DNA from: DATEDA01 sp963827595
Lineage (GTDB): Bacteria; Pseudomonadota; Gammaproteobacteria; Burkholderiales; SG8-39
DNA length: 64,000 nt
Assembly (NCBI GenBank): GCA_963827595.1
Contig: CAWHBT010000005.1
Span: 1-64,000, forward strand
Direction of reading: 5' to 3'
This document shows positions 8,994 to 17,222 of the stretch, piece after piece (the first letter of the stretch is position 1; each line of letters begins with the position of its first letter). Below the pieces are notes generated by a model. It made no database searches and was not told where the DNA came from. It was given only the letters and a program-made list of their open reading frames with translations. Both the position numbers and the translations under genes were made by a program.

Positions 8994-9462
8994 TCTCGAC
9001 GCGCGCGACTTCCGCACCGCCCTGGGGTGCTTCCCGACGGGCGTCTGCGTGATCACGACGCTCGGTCCGGGCGGCAAGCCGGCCGGGTTGACCGTGAACT
9101 CGTTCAGCTCCGTCTCGCTCGCGCCGCCGATGGTGCTGTGGAGCCTGGCGCGGAGCGCGTCGAGCGCGGGGGTTTTCCGCGACGCCGAGTACTTTGCGAT
9201 CAGCGTGCTCGCGGCGCAGGACCGGGACGTTTCCTCTCACTTCGCCAAGCCCGCGAGCGACAAGTTCGCCGCGTTTGCCGATCGCTTCGCCCCCGGGCGC
9301 AGAGGCATTCCGCTGCTTTCAGGGGCGGTAGCTACGTTCGAGTGCCGCTGCTGTCACCGGTACTACGGCGGCGACCATATCCTGCTCATCGGCGCGGTCG
9401 AGCACTACGCCTATGCCCCGGGCCGCCCGCCGCTCGTCTTTCACCAAGGGGAGTACGCGTGA
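8959..9462 (+). CDS. Flavin reductase (HpaC-type) partner of the LLM monooxygenase
   Basis: 167 residues. Recognised by FRTALGCFPTGVCVITT, GLTVNSFSSVSLAPPMVLW and FAISVLAAQDRDVSSHFAKP, the FMN-binding split-barrel signature of NAD(P)H:flavin reductases. Its ATG at 8959 lies inside the LLM gene, while the final stop GTGA is shared with the IclR start. The tight packing implies coupled synthesis of oxygenase, reductase and regulator. It supplies FMNH2 to the oxygenase. A CRCCHRYYGG segment near residue 132-141 is unusually rich in cysteine and histidine for the family. Confidence 0.9.
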   Translation: MWEELDAPPRPDLDARDFRTALGCFPTGVCVITTLGPGGKPAGLTVNSFSSVSLAPPMVLWSLARSASSAGVFRDAEYFAISVLAAQDRDVSSHFAKPASDKFAAFADRFAPGRRGIPLLSGAVATFECRCCHRYYGGDHILLIGAVEHYAYAPGRPPLVFHQGEYA

Positions 9463-10229
9463 AGAAACGTACCCGCCAGCGCCGCGGCATCCAGTCGGTC
9501 GATACCGGCATGCGGCTTCTCGAGGTCCTGGAGAAGGCGGACGGCCCGCTCGCGCTCAAGGACCTCAGCGCGCTCGCGGACCTCGATCCGAGCAGCGCTC
9601 ACCGCTACCTCGCCAGCTTCGCGCGCTGCGGTCTGGTCCGGCAGGAGGCGGACAGCCGCTACGACTTCGGCCCGCTCGCCCTGCACATCGGTCTGGCGGC
9701 GATCCGCCGCCTCGATCCGGTGCGGCAGACCGAACAGGCGCTGCCCGCGCTCGTATCGGAGACGGGCTTTACCGCTCTCCTCACCGTTTGGAGCAACCGC
9801 GGACCCACGGTTGTGCACTGGCAACGCAGCCGTACGCCGCTCGTCACCAACCTCGGCCTGGGCTCCGTGCTGCCGATCGCCAACTCCGCGACCGGGACCG
9901 TGCTCGTTGCCTTCCTGCCTCCGGACGTGACTGCGGACGCGATCGCCGCCGAAGCGCGACGCGTGAGCGTGGACCGTGAAGCGTTCGAGCGTGCGGTCGA
10001 GCGAGCCCGCAAGACGCGGCTCGCTTACGTTGATAGCAGCGTGATCCCCGGCCTGGCGGCAGTCTCGTCGCCGGTGCTGCTATGGAACGGCGAGGCCGCC
10101 GCATCCGTGACCCTGATCGGCCATGATCACGAGCTTGCCAAGCCGACGCACCCCGCGGCCCTCCGGCTGCGCGAGTTCTGCCTGCGCCTGTCGCGTGAGT
10201 TTGGCGCGGTGGACCGCAAGGCGGCCTGA
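9459..10229 (+). CDS. IclR-family transcriptional regulator
   Basis: 256 residues from GTG 9459 (GTGA overlap with the reductase stop). The N-terminal winged helix reads IQSVDTGMRLLEVLEKADG and SSAHRYLASFARCGLV, the standard IclR HTH. The C-terminal effector domain has PALVSETGFTALLTVW, the IANSATGTVLVAFLP stretch typical of IclR ligand domains, and a VSSPVLL strand. It lies third in the operon, between the oxygenase pair and the FAH hydrolase, so it probably senses a substrate or intermediate of this route. The palindromes at 7827-7871 are candidate targets. Confidence 0.92.
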   Translation: MKKRTRQRRGIQSVDTGMRLLEVLEKADGPLALKDLSALADLDPSSAHRYLASFARCGLVRQEADSRYDFGPLALHIGLAAIRRLDPVRQTEQALPALVSETGFTALLTVWSNRGPTVVHWQRSRTPLVTNLGLGSVLPIANSATGTVLVAFLPPDVTADAIAAEARRVSVDREAFERAVERARKTRLAYVDSSVIPGLAAVSSPVLLWNGEAAASVTLIGHDHELAKPTHPAALRLREFCLRLSREFGAVDRKAA

Positions 10230-10246
10230 CGAGGAGAGCAGCGACC

Positions 10247-11110
10247 GTGAAGCTGGTTACCTTCGAGGTCGAAAATGAGGCGCGGCCCGGCCGAGTGGCC
10301 GGCGACGAGATCGTCGATCTGCGTTCTCTGGCGCCGGACGTGCGCGGCATTTTGGCGGGGGGGCTGCTCGAGAAGGCGCGATCGGCGTCCGGGAAAACGT
10401 ATGCGCTGAAGCAGGTCAAGCTATGCGCGCCGATCCCCAATCCCGGAATGGTGCTCTCCGTCGGCATGAACTACCACGAGCACCTCAGAGAGATGAAAAC
10501 GCCAGTGCCGGGAAAGCCCGCCGCCTTTAACAAGAGCGTGGCGAGCATCATCGGCCCGGATGCGCCGATCCGTGTTCCGCCGAGCAATCCGGACATGCTG
10601 GACTGGGAAGGCGAGTTCAGCGTCGTGATCGGCAAGCCCTGTCATCGCGCAAAGGCATCGCAGGCGCTCGACTTCGTCGCCGGCTACACCATCGTCAACG
10701 ATGTTTCGGCGCGCGACTGGGTTGCGCCCATTTTCTCGGCGACCGGGATCATGGGTCCGATCCATGCCTGGGAGCACAACATTCTCGGCAAGCTCTTCCC
10801 GACCTTCTGTCCGATGGGCCCGGTGATGGCCACGAAGGACGAAGTCCCCGACCCGGCCAACGTCAAGCTGCAGACGCGGCTGAACGGCAAGGTGATGCAG
10901 GATGCGAACACCGACGACCTGGTGTTCAGCGTCGTGCAGCTCATCGAGTACTACTCGCAGTTCTACCTTTTCCAGCCGGGCGACGTCATCACCACCGGCT
11001 CGCCGAGCGGCGTGGGATACGGCCGCAACCCGAAAGTCTTCATGAAGGCGGGGGACGTCGTGGAGGTCGAGGTACAGGGCATCGGCATCCTGCGCAACCC
11101 GATCGCTTGA
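10247..11110 (+). CDS. FAH-family hydrolase/isomerase (ring-cleavage product processing)
   Basis: 287 residues. The fumarylacetoacetase C-terminal fold is identified by SVGMNYHEHLREMK, the metal ligands Glu121, Glu123 (DWEGEFSVVIGK) and Asp152 (TIVNDVSARDW), and GDVITTGSPSGVGYGR. Such enzymes hydrolyse acylpyruvates or isomerise carboxymethyl-hydroxymuconate after aromatic ring cleavage. A GAGGAG box precedes ATG 10247, 17 nt after the IclR stop. It is the last gene of the LLM operon, so the operon likely hydroxylates an aromatic ring and handles a later ring-opened intermediate. The exact reaction is unknown. Confidence 0.9.
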   Translation: MKLVTFEVENEARPGRVAGDEIVDLRSLAPDVRGILAGGLLEKARSASGKTYALKQVKLCAPIPNPGMVLSVGMNYHEHLREMKTPVPGKPAAFNKSVASIIGPDAPIRVPPSNPDMLDWEGEFSVVIGKPCHRAKASQALDFVAGYTIVNDVSARDWVAPIFSATGIMGPIHAWEHNILGKLFPTFCPMGPVMATKDEVPDPANVKLQTRLNGKVMQDANTDDLVFSVVQLIEYYSQFYLFQPGDVITTGSPSGVGYGRNPKVFMKAGDVVEVEVQGIGILRNPIA

Positions 11111-11221
11111 CGGGTGACCGGCTTGGCGACGCCGCACATGCCAGAGGTCCGTGTCCGGCGCATCAGCGCCGTTGAGCCCTGGCCACTGTCAACGCCTTAG
11201 AGCGCCAGGTCACGCGAGGGT

Positions 11222-11485
11222 CTAGGTCTCGCCAGGAAACCTCCGACGCCTGACCACAGTTCCATCAGTGTCCTTGACGATGACCACGCTAGGCTTGTTC
11301 TCCCCAGCCAATTTCTGAGCGTAGGTCGCCGCCAACTGCTGGCTCAGAAAGCCGTGCGTCTTCGGGTCGCCGACGAGGTAGACCACCCACCCGGCGACGC
11401 CGGCAGGTTCGACGCGAAAAACACTCGCCTGGTCGGTTTGTCGGGGTGTCGTCGGGTCTGTTGGGCCTACTGACGTTCGTTTCAC
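11222..11485 (-). CDS. Small hypothetical protein, DUF2188-like C-terminus
   Basis: 87 residues if started at GTG 11485, which has GGAGG 6 nt upstream. A longer frame from ATG 11617 exists but its extra N-terminus looks random. The C-terminal half reads VFRVEPAGVAGWVVYLVG, AATYAQKLAGENKPSVV and VKDTDGTVVRRRRFPGE. That is a short beta-helix-beta layout resembling DUF2188 stress-related proteins, where a GW(V/D) strand, a helix and a xDG strand recur. Base use looks a little less GC-rich than in the neighbours. It stands alone between two operons. Function unknown. Confidence 0.5.
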   Translation of the reverse strand: MKRTSVGPTDPTTPRQTDQASVFRVEPAGVAGWVVYLVGDPKTHGFLSQQLAATYAQKLAGENKPSVVIVKDTDGTVVRRRRFPGET

Positions 11486-11757
11486 CTGATGCCTCCATCT
11501 CGCGCTAACGCAATCGGATAGCAGGGCGCACGCCAGGTGCAGCAGGTGCGCCGCCGCTATCCGAATGACACCACGACTTTCCAAACTGGTGGCTGAGGAC
11601 AGCGTGACGTCGTTCACGCCTGTGACACGGTGTGACCTTCTGGCGACGTCGTCGAGCTACAGTTTGACTGACTGCCGATCCGGACGTTGGGTAGACGAAG
11701 TCCCAATGCTTTCCGAAGGCTAATGACCAGACCGAAGGCCTTGCCCTGCCAAGCGGC
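11486..11757. other. Gene-free interval, 272 bp
   Basis: No convincing gene. It holds the leader of the small minus-strand protein (GGAGG at about 11492-11496) and lower-GC sequence with many stops. Nothing resembling a strong terminator was found by eye. Confidence 0.4.
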
Positions 11758-12702
11758 TCACTGCCGCTCGATCACGATCCCCTGCTCCTTGATCAGCTTC
11801 GCCCACTTGGCGTTGTCGCCGCGGATGAAGTCGAGAAACTGCTGCGGCGTCAGACTCGCCGGTGCCGCCCCCAGATCCGCCAGCCGTGCCTTGACCTCCG
11901 GCAACTGCAGCGTCCCGTTGACCTCGTGGTTGAGTTTGGTGATGACCTCTTCCGGCGTTCCGGCCGCCACGACCAACCCGAACCACCCGGCCGACTCGTA
12001 ACCCGCCACGCCGGCCTCCGAAATCGTCGGCAGATCTGGCAGCGATGGCGAGCGCTCGGCACCGCTCACCGCGAGCGCCTTGAGCTTGCCCGACTTCACG
12101 TGCTGCATGACGGCCTGAGACGGCGCGAGCATCAGCTGCACCTGGCCGCCGAGCAGATCGTTGACGGCGTTGCCCACGCCCTTGTAGGGGACATGAAGCA
12201 GATCGACCCCGGCCATGGCCTTGAACAGCTCCATGGAGAGATGCGAGGCGGCGCCGCCGCCCGATGATGCGTAGGCAAGCCTGCCCGGCTGCGACTTGGC
12301 GAGCGCGATCAGTCCCTTGACCGAGCTCGCATCGACCGACGGGTGAAGCACCAGCACGTACGCCGGCGCCGCGAACAGCGCGATCGGGGCGAATCGCTTG
12401 AGGTTGTCCTCGTTGAGCGGCCCGGCGGCGACCGCGAGCAGGGTGTAGCCGTCCGCGGGCGCCTTGGTCACGAGATCCATCCCGATCTGGCCATTGGCGC
12501 CGGCGCGGTTCTCGACCACCACCGGCTGCTTGAACGAATCGCCCAGGTACCGCGCGACGATGCGGGTGAGCACATCGGTGCCGCCGCCGGGCGGGTAAGG
12601 GACGATGATGCGGACGGGCCGGCTCGGGTAGGGCTGGGCCAAGGCGGCAGCCGAGAGCAGGACGAGACCGATCGCAAGCACTGGACGCCAGAATGCCCTC
12701 AC
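11758..12702 (-). CDS. Bug/TctC-family solute-binding protein 1
   Basis: 314 residues. A Sec signal ends at ALAQPYPSRP, and the mature start YPSRPVRIIVPYPPGGGTDV is the Bug hallmark. It also has VVENRAGANGQIGMDLV, DLLHVPYKGVGNAVNDLLGG and KLKALAVSGAERSPSLPDLP. These periplasmic receptors bind carboxylates, amides or aromatics through two water-bridged loops; most are orphans without TctA/TctB, as here. It follows RidA and an FAH hydrolase on the same strand and may bind the substrate of that small operon. Confidence 0.93.
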   Translation of the reverse strand: MRAFWRPVLAIGLVLLSAAALAQPYPSRPVRIIVPYPPGGGTDVLTRIVARYLGDSFKQPVVVENRAGANGQIGMDLVTKAPADGYTLLAVAAGPLNEDNLKRFAPIALFAAPAYVLVLHPSVDASSVKGLIALAKSQPGRLAYASSGGGAASHLSMELFKAMAGVDLLHVPYKGVGNAVNDLLGGQVQLMLAPSQAVMQHVKSGKLKALAVSGAERSPSLPDLPTISEAGVAGYESAGWFGLVVAAGTPEEVITKLNHEVNGTLQLPEVKARLADLGAAPASLTPQQFLDFIRGDNAKWAKLIKEQGIVIERQ

Positions 12703-12720
12703 GCGCTCCTCCTATAAGAC

Positions 12721-13119
12721 CTACAGCACGGCGATCGCCTGGAACTCGATCAACAAGCCGGGATCCGCGAGGCGATTGACCTCGACGATCGTGCTGGTGG
12801 GCAGCTTGTCGACGAAGAACTCGGTGCGCGCGGCGACGATGCTCTTGAACTCCCGCATGTCGGTCGTGTAGACGACGACCGACACGATGTCATCGAGCGT
12901 TCCGCCGGCCGCCTCGAGCACGGTGCGCATGTTGCGGATGCATTGGCGGGTCTGCTCCGCCATGTCGCCCGCGCCCACCAGGTTCCCATCGGCGTCACGC
13001 GCGAGCTGGCCCGACAGAAAGATCAGCGACCCGGGGTTGTCGACGCGGATGTAGTGGTGATAGACGTTCCGCCGGACGTTCTTGAGGTCGGGCGGATCCC
13101 CGCGAGTGATCTTGGTCAT
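12721..13119 (-). CDS. RidA-family protein (reactive enamine/imine deaminase-like)
   Basis: 132 residues. The RidA/YjgF fold is shown by LIFLSGQLARDADGNLVG, MAEQTRQCIRNMRTVLEAAG, VVVYTTDMREF and the C-terminal strand LLIEFQAIAVL. The archetype's catalytic Arg in the C-terminal CVAR/AEAR motif is absent, because the protein ends EFQAIAVL. It therefore probably belongs to a Rid subfamily without classic imine deaminase activity, often found in catabolic operons. It lies between FAH-2 and the Bug receptor, 4 nt from FAH-2. Confidence 0.88.
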   Translation of the reverse strand: MTKITRGDPPDLKNVRRNVYHHYIRVDNPGSLIFLSGQLARDADGNLVGAGDMAEQTRQCIRNMRTVLEAAGGTLDDIVSVVVYTTDMREFKSIVAARTEFFVDKLPTSTIVEVNRLADPGLLIEFQAIAVL

Positions 13120-13123
13120 CGGG

Positions 13124-14014
13124 CTAGCGGGGTGCGACGATGCGATTGCGCAACACCATCGCCGGGTTCTCGAACGCGCATTCCACGACGTCTCCGGGCT
13201 TCAGGAACAGCGCCTCGGCGTTCGGTTTCCCGACCGCCACGCCGCCGGGGGCGCCGGTCGAGAACATGTCGCCGGGCGCGAGCGGAACGAGGCGCGAGAA
13301 GTGCTCCAGGATGTCCGGGATCTTCCAGATCTGATCGCGCGTATTGACGCGCATGCGCACCTCGCCGTTGACGCTGCAGGTGACCCATATGTCGTACGGA
13401 TCGGGAACTTCGTCCAGCGTGATGATCCACGGACCGAGCGGGCCGAACCCCGGCGCGTTCTTCGCCGTCCAGAACCGCGAGCCGGACGCCACCTCGCGCT
13501 TCTGGGTGTCGCGGCAAGTCAGATCGTTGAGCAGCGTGATGCCGGCGACGTGGTCGAAAGCGTCCTTCTTCCTCACCCCCGAGGCGTGCTTGCCGATGAC
13601 GAACACGAGCTCCGGCTCGTAGTCGAGATGCACGACGCTCGGCGGCCGCTCGACGTCGGTGTCGTGACCGGTCAGGCACGAGTTCAGCTTGATGAAGCCG
13701 GTCGGCTCGGTCGGCATCTCCCTGATGAGGTCGGTGCGCCGCAGCTCTTCCAGGTGCGTCCGGTAGTTCTTGCCCACGCAGAGAAACTTGTCGGGGTCCG
13801 GGACCGGCGGGAGGAAGGCGACGCTCGCCAGCGGGTACGACGCGTGCGGCGACGGGCGGGACAGCAGGCGCTTGGCCTCGTCGAGCCCCGGCGTGCCGAG
13901 GGCGAGCAGCGCCTTCATCGAGTGCGCGGGAAGATCGAGGACTCTTCCATCCAGCAGCGCGCCGACGCGGGGCTGGCGAGGTCCGGCCTTGAGGGTGAAC
14001 GTTGCCAGTCTCAC
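13124..14014 (-). CDS. FAH-family hydrolase 2
   Basis: 296 residues from GTG 14014 (VRLATFTLKAG, the natural family start). It has CVGKNYRTHLEEL, metal ligands Glu133 and Glu135 (LDYEPELVFVIGK), Asp164 (TLLNDLTCRD), and GDMFSTGAPGGVAVG. These are complete for a Mg/Mn-dependent acylpyruvase or decarboxylase of the fumarylacetoacetase superfamily. It is first in a three-gene minus-strand operon with RidA and a Bug receptor. It shares only fold-level motifs with the FAH protein at 10.2-11.1 kb, so the two probably act on different intermediates. Confidence 0.9.
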   Translation of the reverse strand: MRLATFTLKAGPRQPRVGALLDGRVLDLPAHSMKALLALGTPGLDEAKRLLSRPSPHASYPLASVAFLPPVPDPDKFLCVGKNYRTHLEELRRTDLIREMPTEPTGFIKLNSCLTGHDTDVERPPSVVHLDYEPELVFVIGKHASGVRKKDAFDHVAGITLLNDLTCRDTQKREVASGSRFWTAKNAPGFGPLGPWIITLDEVPDPYDIWVTCSVNGEVRMRVNTRDQIWKIPDILEHFSRLVPLAPGDMFSTGAPGGVAVGKPNAEALFLKPGDVVECAFENPAMVLRNRIVAPR

Positions 14015-14053
14015 GCGCAGGGATCTTCCGCCGGATGGCATCATCCGGTCAAG

Positions 14054-14803
14054 ATGCGCCTCGGACGGATCGCCGGAATCGCCCGCTCGCTCGCGATCTA
14101 CTACGGCATTCCGCTGCGGGCGCGCCGGCTGTCGCGCCTTTACGCGCCGTTCGTCGCGCCCGGCGCTCTCTGCTTCGACATCGGCGCGCACGCGGGCAAT
14201 CGCGTCCGCTCCTGGCGCGCGCTTGGGGCGCGCGTGGTCGCGGTCGAGCCGCAGCCCGACTTCGTTCGGCTCCTCGAGCGTCTGTTCGGGAACGATCCCG
14301 CAGTGACCATCGTGTCTGCCGCCGTCGGCCGCAAGGAGGGTTCGGCGGAACTGCTCGTGAGCCGACGGACGCCGACGGTCACGACGCTGTCGCGGGACTG
14401 GATCGAGCGGGTGCGCGCGACGCCCTCGTTCCGCGGGGTGGAGTGGGAGCAGGGGCCAACCGTCGCGGTCACGACGCTCGATGCGCTCATCGCGCGCTTC
14501 GGGGTTCCCGCGTTCGTGAAGATCGACGTCGAGGGGCTCGAGCTCGCGGTGCTCGAGGGATTGTCGCGACCCTTGCCGGCGCTGTCCTTCGAGTACCTGC
14601 CCGCGGCGCGCGACGTCGCGCTCGGTTGCATCGACCGCCTCGGCGTGCTCGGGCGCTATTCCTTCAACTGGTCGGCCGGCGAGACGCACCGCTTGGCCGA
14701 GCCGGCGTGGCTGGACGCGGGAGCGATGCGCGCACAGCTCGTCGGCCTGCCGGACGACGCCCGTTCGGGGGACGTCTACGCGCGTCGCGCGGACGCCGGT
14801 TGA
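14054..14803 (+). CDS. FkbM-family SAM-dependent methyltransferase
   Basis: 249 residues. The SAM site appears as CFDIGAHAGNRVRSWRALGA and VVAVEPQPDFVRLLERLFG. The FkbM hallmark FVKIDVEGLELAVLEGLS follows, and the core ends LPALSFEYLP. FkbM proteins O-methylate sugars, polyketides and lipids. It is divergent from FAH-2 by 39 nt and convergent with YceI, whose stop codon directly abuts its own. It may be the first gene of the 14-20.6 kb region proposed to make a modified glycoside, or merely a neighbour. No signal peptide or membrane segment. Confidence 0.88.
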   Translation: MRLGRIAGIARSLAIYYGIPLRARRLSRLYAPFVAPGALCFDIGAHAGNRVRSWRALGARVVAVEPQPDFVRLLERLFGNDPAVTIVSAAVGRKEGSAELLVSRRTPTVTTLSRDWIERVRATPSFRGVEWEQGPTVAVTTLDALIARFGVPAFVKIDVEGLELAVLEGLSRPLPALSFEYLPAARDVALGCIDRLGVLGRYSFNWSAGETHRLAEPAWLDAGAMRAQLVGLPDDARSGDVYARRADAG

Positions 14804-15418
14804 CTACTCGCGCCGCGCCTCGAACTCGATGATGAGATCGACCTCGTCGCCGACCCAGCCGTTGTCCACCCCGTACTTCATGCCGAACGCGCTGCGCTTG
14901 AAGCTCCCGCGGGCGGAAACCCCCATCCGGTACTGCTTGCCGCCGAACAGCGAACCGCCGAAGGCGTACTCGCCGCTCTTGTTCCACGTCGCCTCGAGCG
15001 TGACCGGATTGGTGCGGCCGAGGAGCTCGAGACGGCCGTCGATCGCGAACTTGCGATCGCCGGTGCGGCGCGCCCCGTCGGCTGTGAACGTCATCCGCGG
15101 GAATTCGGTCGCGTTCAGGAAGTCGGCGCTCCGTAGGTGGTCGTCGCGCTTCTGGTGGTTGGTGAACACGCTCGCGGTGTCCACCACGATCCTTACGTTC
15201 GAGACCGCGCCGGTCGCCTCGTCGAAGACGTACGAGCCCGTGGCCTTGCGGAACATCCCGAGCACCTTGGCGTAGCTGACGTGATGTACGAGGAAGCCGA
15301 CCGCGAGGTGCTCCGGGTCGATCTCGTACTTCTCAGGCTTCGCGTGCGCCGGTGCGGCGAGCGCGACGGTGGCGCACAGGATGAGCGACTTGCTGAGCGA
15401 TGCGACGGAAGTGTTCAT
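14804..15418 (-). CDS. YceI-family periplasmic lipid-binding protein
   Basis: 204 residues with a Sec signal (SLSKSLILCATVALAAPAHA). The mature part begins KYEIDPEHLAVGFLVHHVSY and continues with FRKATGSYVFDEATG, SVFTNHQKRDDHLRSADFL and MTFTADGARR. This is the lipocalin-like YceI barrel, known to bind polyisoprenoid chains in relatives. The ATG overlaps the stop of the CDP-alcohol phosphatidyltransferase gene as ATGA. Coupling a lipid synthesis enzyme with a lipid-binding periplasmic protein suggests a shared lipid product. Confidence 0.92.
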   Translation of the reverse strand: MNTSVASLSKSLILCATVALAAPAHAKPEKYEIDPEHLAVGFLVHHVSYAKVLGMFRKATGSYVFDEATGAVSNVRIVVDTASVFTNHQKRDDHLRSADFLNATEFPRMTFTADGARRTGDRKFAIDGRLELLGRTNPVTLEATWNKSGEYAFGGSLFGGKQYRMGVSARGSFKRSAFGMKYGVDNGWVGDEVDLIIEFEARRE

Positions 15419-16174
15419 GAGGCAGTCTCCATGAGCGGATCGCCGGCCCGGCGCCGGAGCCAGGCGACGTCGACGGCGAACGACCAGACGAGGAGGGCGA
15501 GCCCGGCGCCGGCAATCGTTGCGCTTGCGGCGGGCGGGACGATCGGGGCGAGGCAGACGATGAGAGTCACGATCTGGATCACGCAGATCGCCTTGCGTCG
15601 CATGCTCGCCGGGAGCGGCCGCTCGAGCCATCGCCACGCCCGGCCCGCGCCGACGAAGACATAGCGGAGGAGCCCCGCGGCGATGATCCAGCCGCCGGCC
15701 TTGCCGAGCTGCCAGGCGAGCAGCGCCGAGCACCAGCATGAGCAGCGCGTCGGTTTCCATATCGAACCGGGCACCGAACGGGCTCGCGAGGCCGGTGCTG
15801 CGCGCGAGCGGCCCGTCCACCGCGTCGAGCACTGCGGCGAGGGTCGCGATGGCGACGATCGGCCAGGCCACGGACGCGGCATTCTCGCCGAGCAGGCCGG
15901 CGAGGAGCGCGGCCAGCGCGAGCCGTGCGAGCGTTACCTGGTTCCCCGGGCCGAACCTTCGCAGTGGCACATGTGCGGGGAGCGCGGCGAGCACGAGCGC
16001 GACCCCGACGCCGAAGACGGCGAGCGCCTTCGGTGCGAAAGCGTGACTCAGTCCGCCCCAGTCCCCGAGGACAATGGCAAGACCGGCGAGCAGCAGGCCC
16101 AACGGGATGGCGGTCGCCAGAGCGCCGCGAGGAAGCGCACCACGCGCGTCGGCGGGCCGCGAGACTGGGTGCAT
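15415..16174 (-). CDS. CDP-alcohol phosphatidyltransferase (frameshifted)
   Basis: Begins at ATG 16174 (an AGGAGG lies only 1 nt upstream, so the exact start is uncertain). Residues include two N-terminal hydrophobic helices, then the complete CDP-OH-P motif DxxDGxxAR…GxxxDxxxD in the stretch from AVLDAVDGPLARST to FDMETDALL. The frame shifts near 15727 by one extra G, after which ALLAWQLGKAGGWIIAAG and more helices follow. 760 nt is 252 codons plus stop plus one base. The enzyme joins a CDP-activated lipid with an alcohol, or a related CDP-substrate with an acceptor, in the inner membrane. It is divergent (55 bp) from the dehydrogenase gene, which places it in the pterin-like region. Confidence 0.82.
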
Positions 16175-16229
16175 GCCTCCTGTATATCCCCGTTTGCCGA
16201 TCGGATCAATTGTTGAGAGAGTACGGCCT

Positions 16230-17208
16230 ATGACCACCGGCGAGGCCCGTGCGTTCTGGATTGCCGCGCCCGGCGCGGGGGAGATCCGGCCGGAGCCGCT
16301 CCCCCGCCCGCAACCGGGCGACGTGGTGACGCGGGCCCTCTACAGCGGCGTCAGCCGGGGGACGGAAGCGCTCGTTTTTCGCGGCGAGGTGCCCGCGAGC
16401 GAGGCGGCGCGGATGCGCGCGCCGTTTCAGGCGGGCGAGTTTCCAGCGCCCGGTGAAGTACGGCTACAGCAGCGTGGGCGTCGTGGAAGCGGGGCCTGCG
16501 GCGCTCGCGGGCCGGACGGTGTTCTGCCTGCACCCGCACCAGACGCGCTACGTCGTGCCCGCGGACGCGGTCCACGTGCTGCCGGACGGCGTGCCCGCCG
16601 CGCGCGCGGTCCTCGCCGCCAACATGGAAACCGCGATCAACGGCGTGTGGGATGGCGGTCCGCGGGTCGGCGATCGCATCGCGGTGGTCGGCGGGGGCGT
16701 CGTGGGATGTCTCGTCGCGTGGCTCGCCGGCCGCATGCCGGAGTGCCGGGTCGAGCTCGTCGACACGAACGGCGAGCGCGCCGCGATCGCGTCGCGGCTC
16801 GGCGTCGGTTTCGCTACGCCTGATCGAGCGACCCCGGACGCGGACCTCGTCTTTCACGCGAGCGGCGCGCCCGAGGGTCTCGCAACCGCCCTGCGGCTCG
16901 CGGCGTTCGAATCCGTCGTCGTGGAGATGAGCTGGTACGGCGCCCGCGCCGTACCGGTCCCGCTCGGCGAGGCGTTCCACTCGCGCCGGCTCACGTTGCG
17001 TGCGTCCCAGGTGGGCGCCGTCGCAACGAGCCAGCGGGCGCGCTGGACGCACCGCCGGCGCATGGCGCTCGCGCTCGCGCTGCTCGTCGATCCCTGTCTG
17101 GACGGCCTCGTCACCGGCGAGAGCCCCTTCGAGGCGTTGCCCGAGGTCATGGCGGAGCTCGCGCGCGGACCGGGTCACGCCCTCTGTCACCGCATCGCCT
17201 ACCGTTAG
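16230..17208 (+). CDS. Zinc-less MDR dehydrogenase, BchC-like (frameshifted)
   Basis: ATG 16230 starts MTTGEARAFWIAAPGAGEIR. It carries ALYSGVSRGTEALVFRGEVP where classical zinc alcohol dehydrogenases have a catalytic GxCGTD, so the zinc Cys is absent, as in BchC-type MDR enzymes. One extra T near 16445 (in GAGTTTCCAG) breaks the frame; after it come VKYGYSSVGVVEAGPA and the Rossmann motif IAVVGGGVVGCLVAWLAG. The repaired length is 325 residues. It reads into the PTPS-like gene 14 nt later. The role is probably NAD(P)-dependent oxidation or reduction of a side chain on the pathway intermediate. Confidence 0.82.
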
Positions 17209-17222
17209 CGGGAAGACCACCG

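Noticed and set aside
14804..16237. Continuous frame linking CDP-alcohol phosphatidyltransferase to YceI
   Set aside because: The extra base near 15727 removes the true stop from frame. The second half of the transferase is intact in another frame and ends in an ATGA overlap with YceI.
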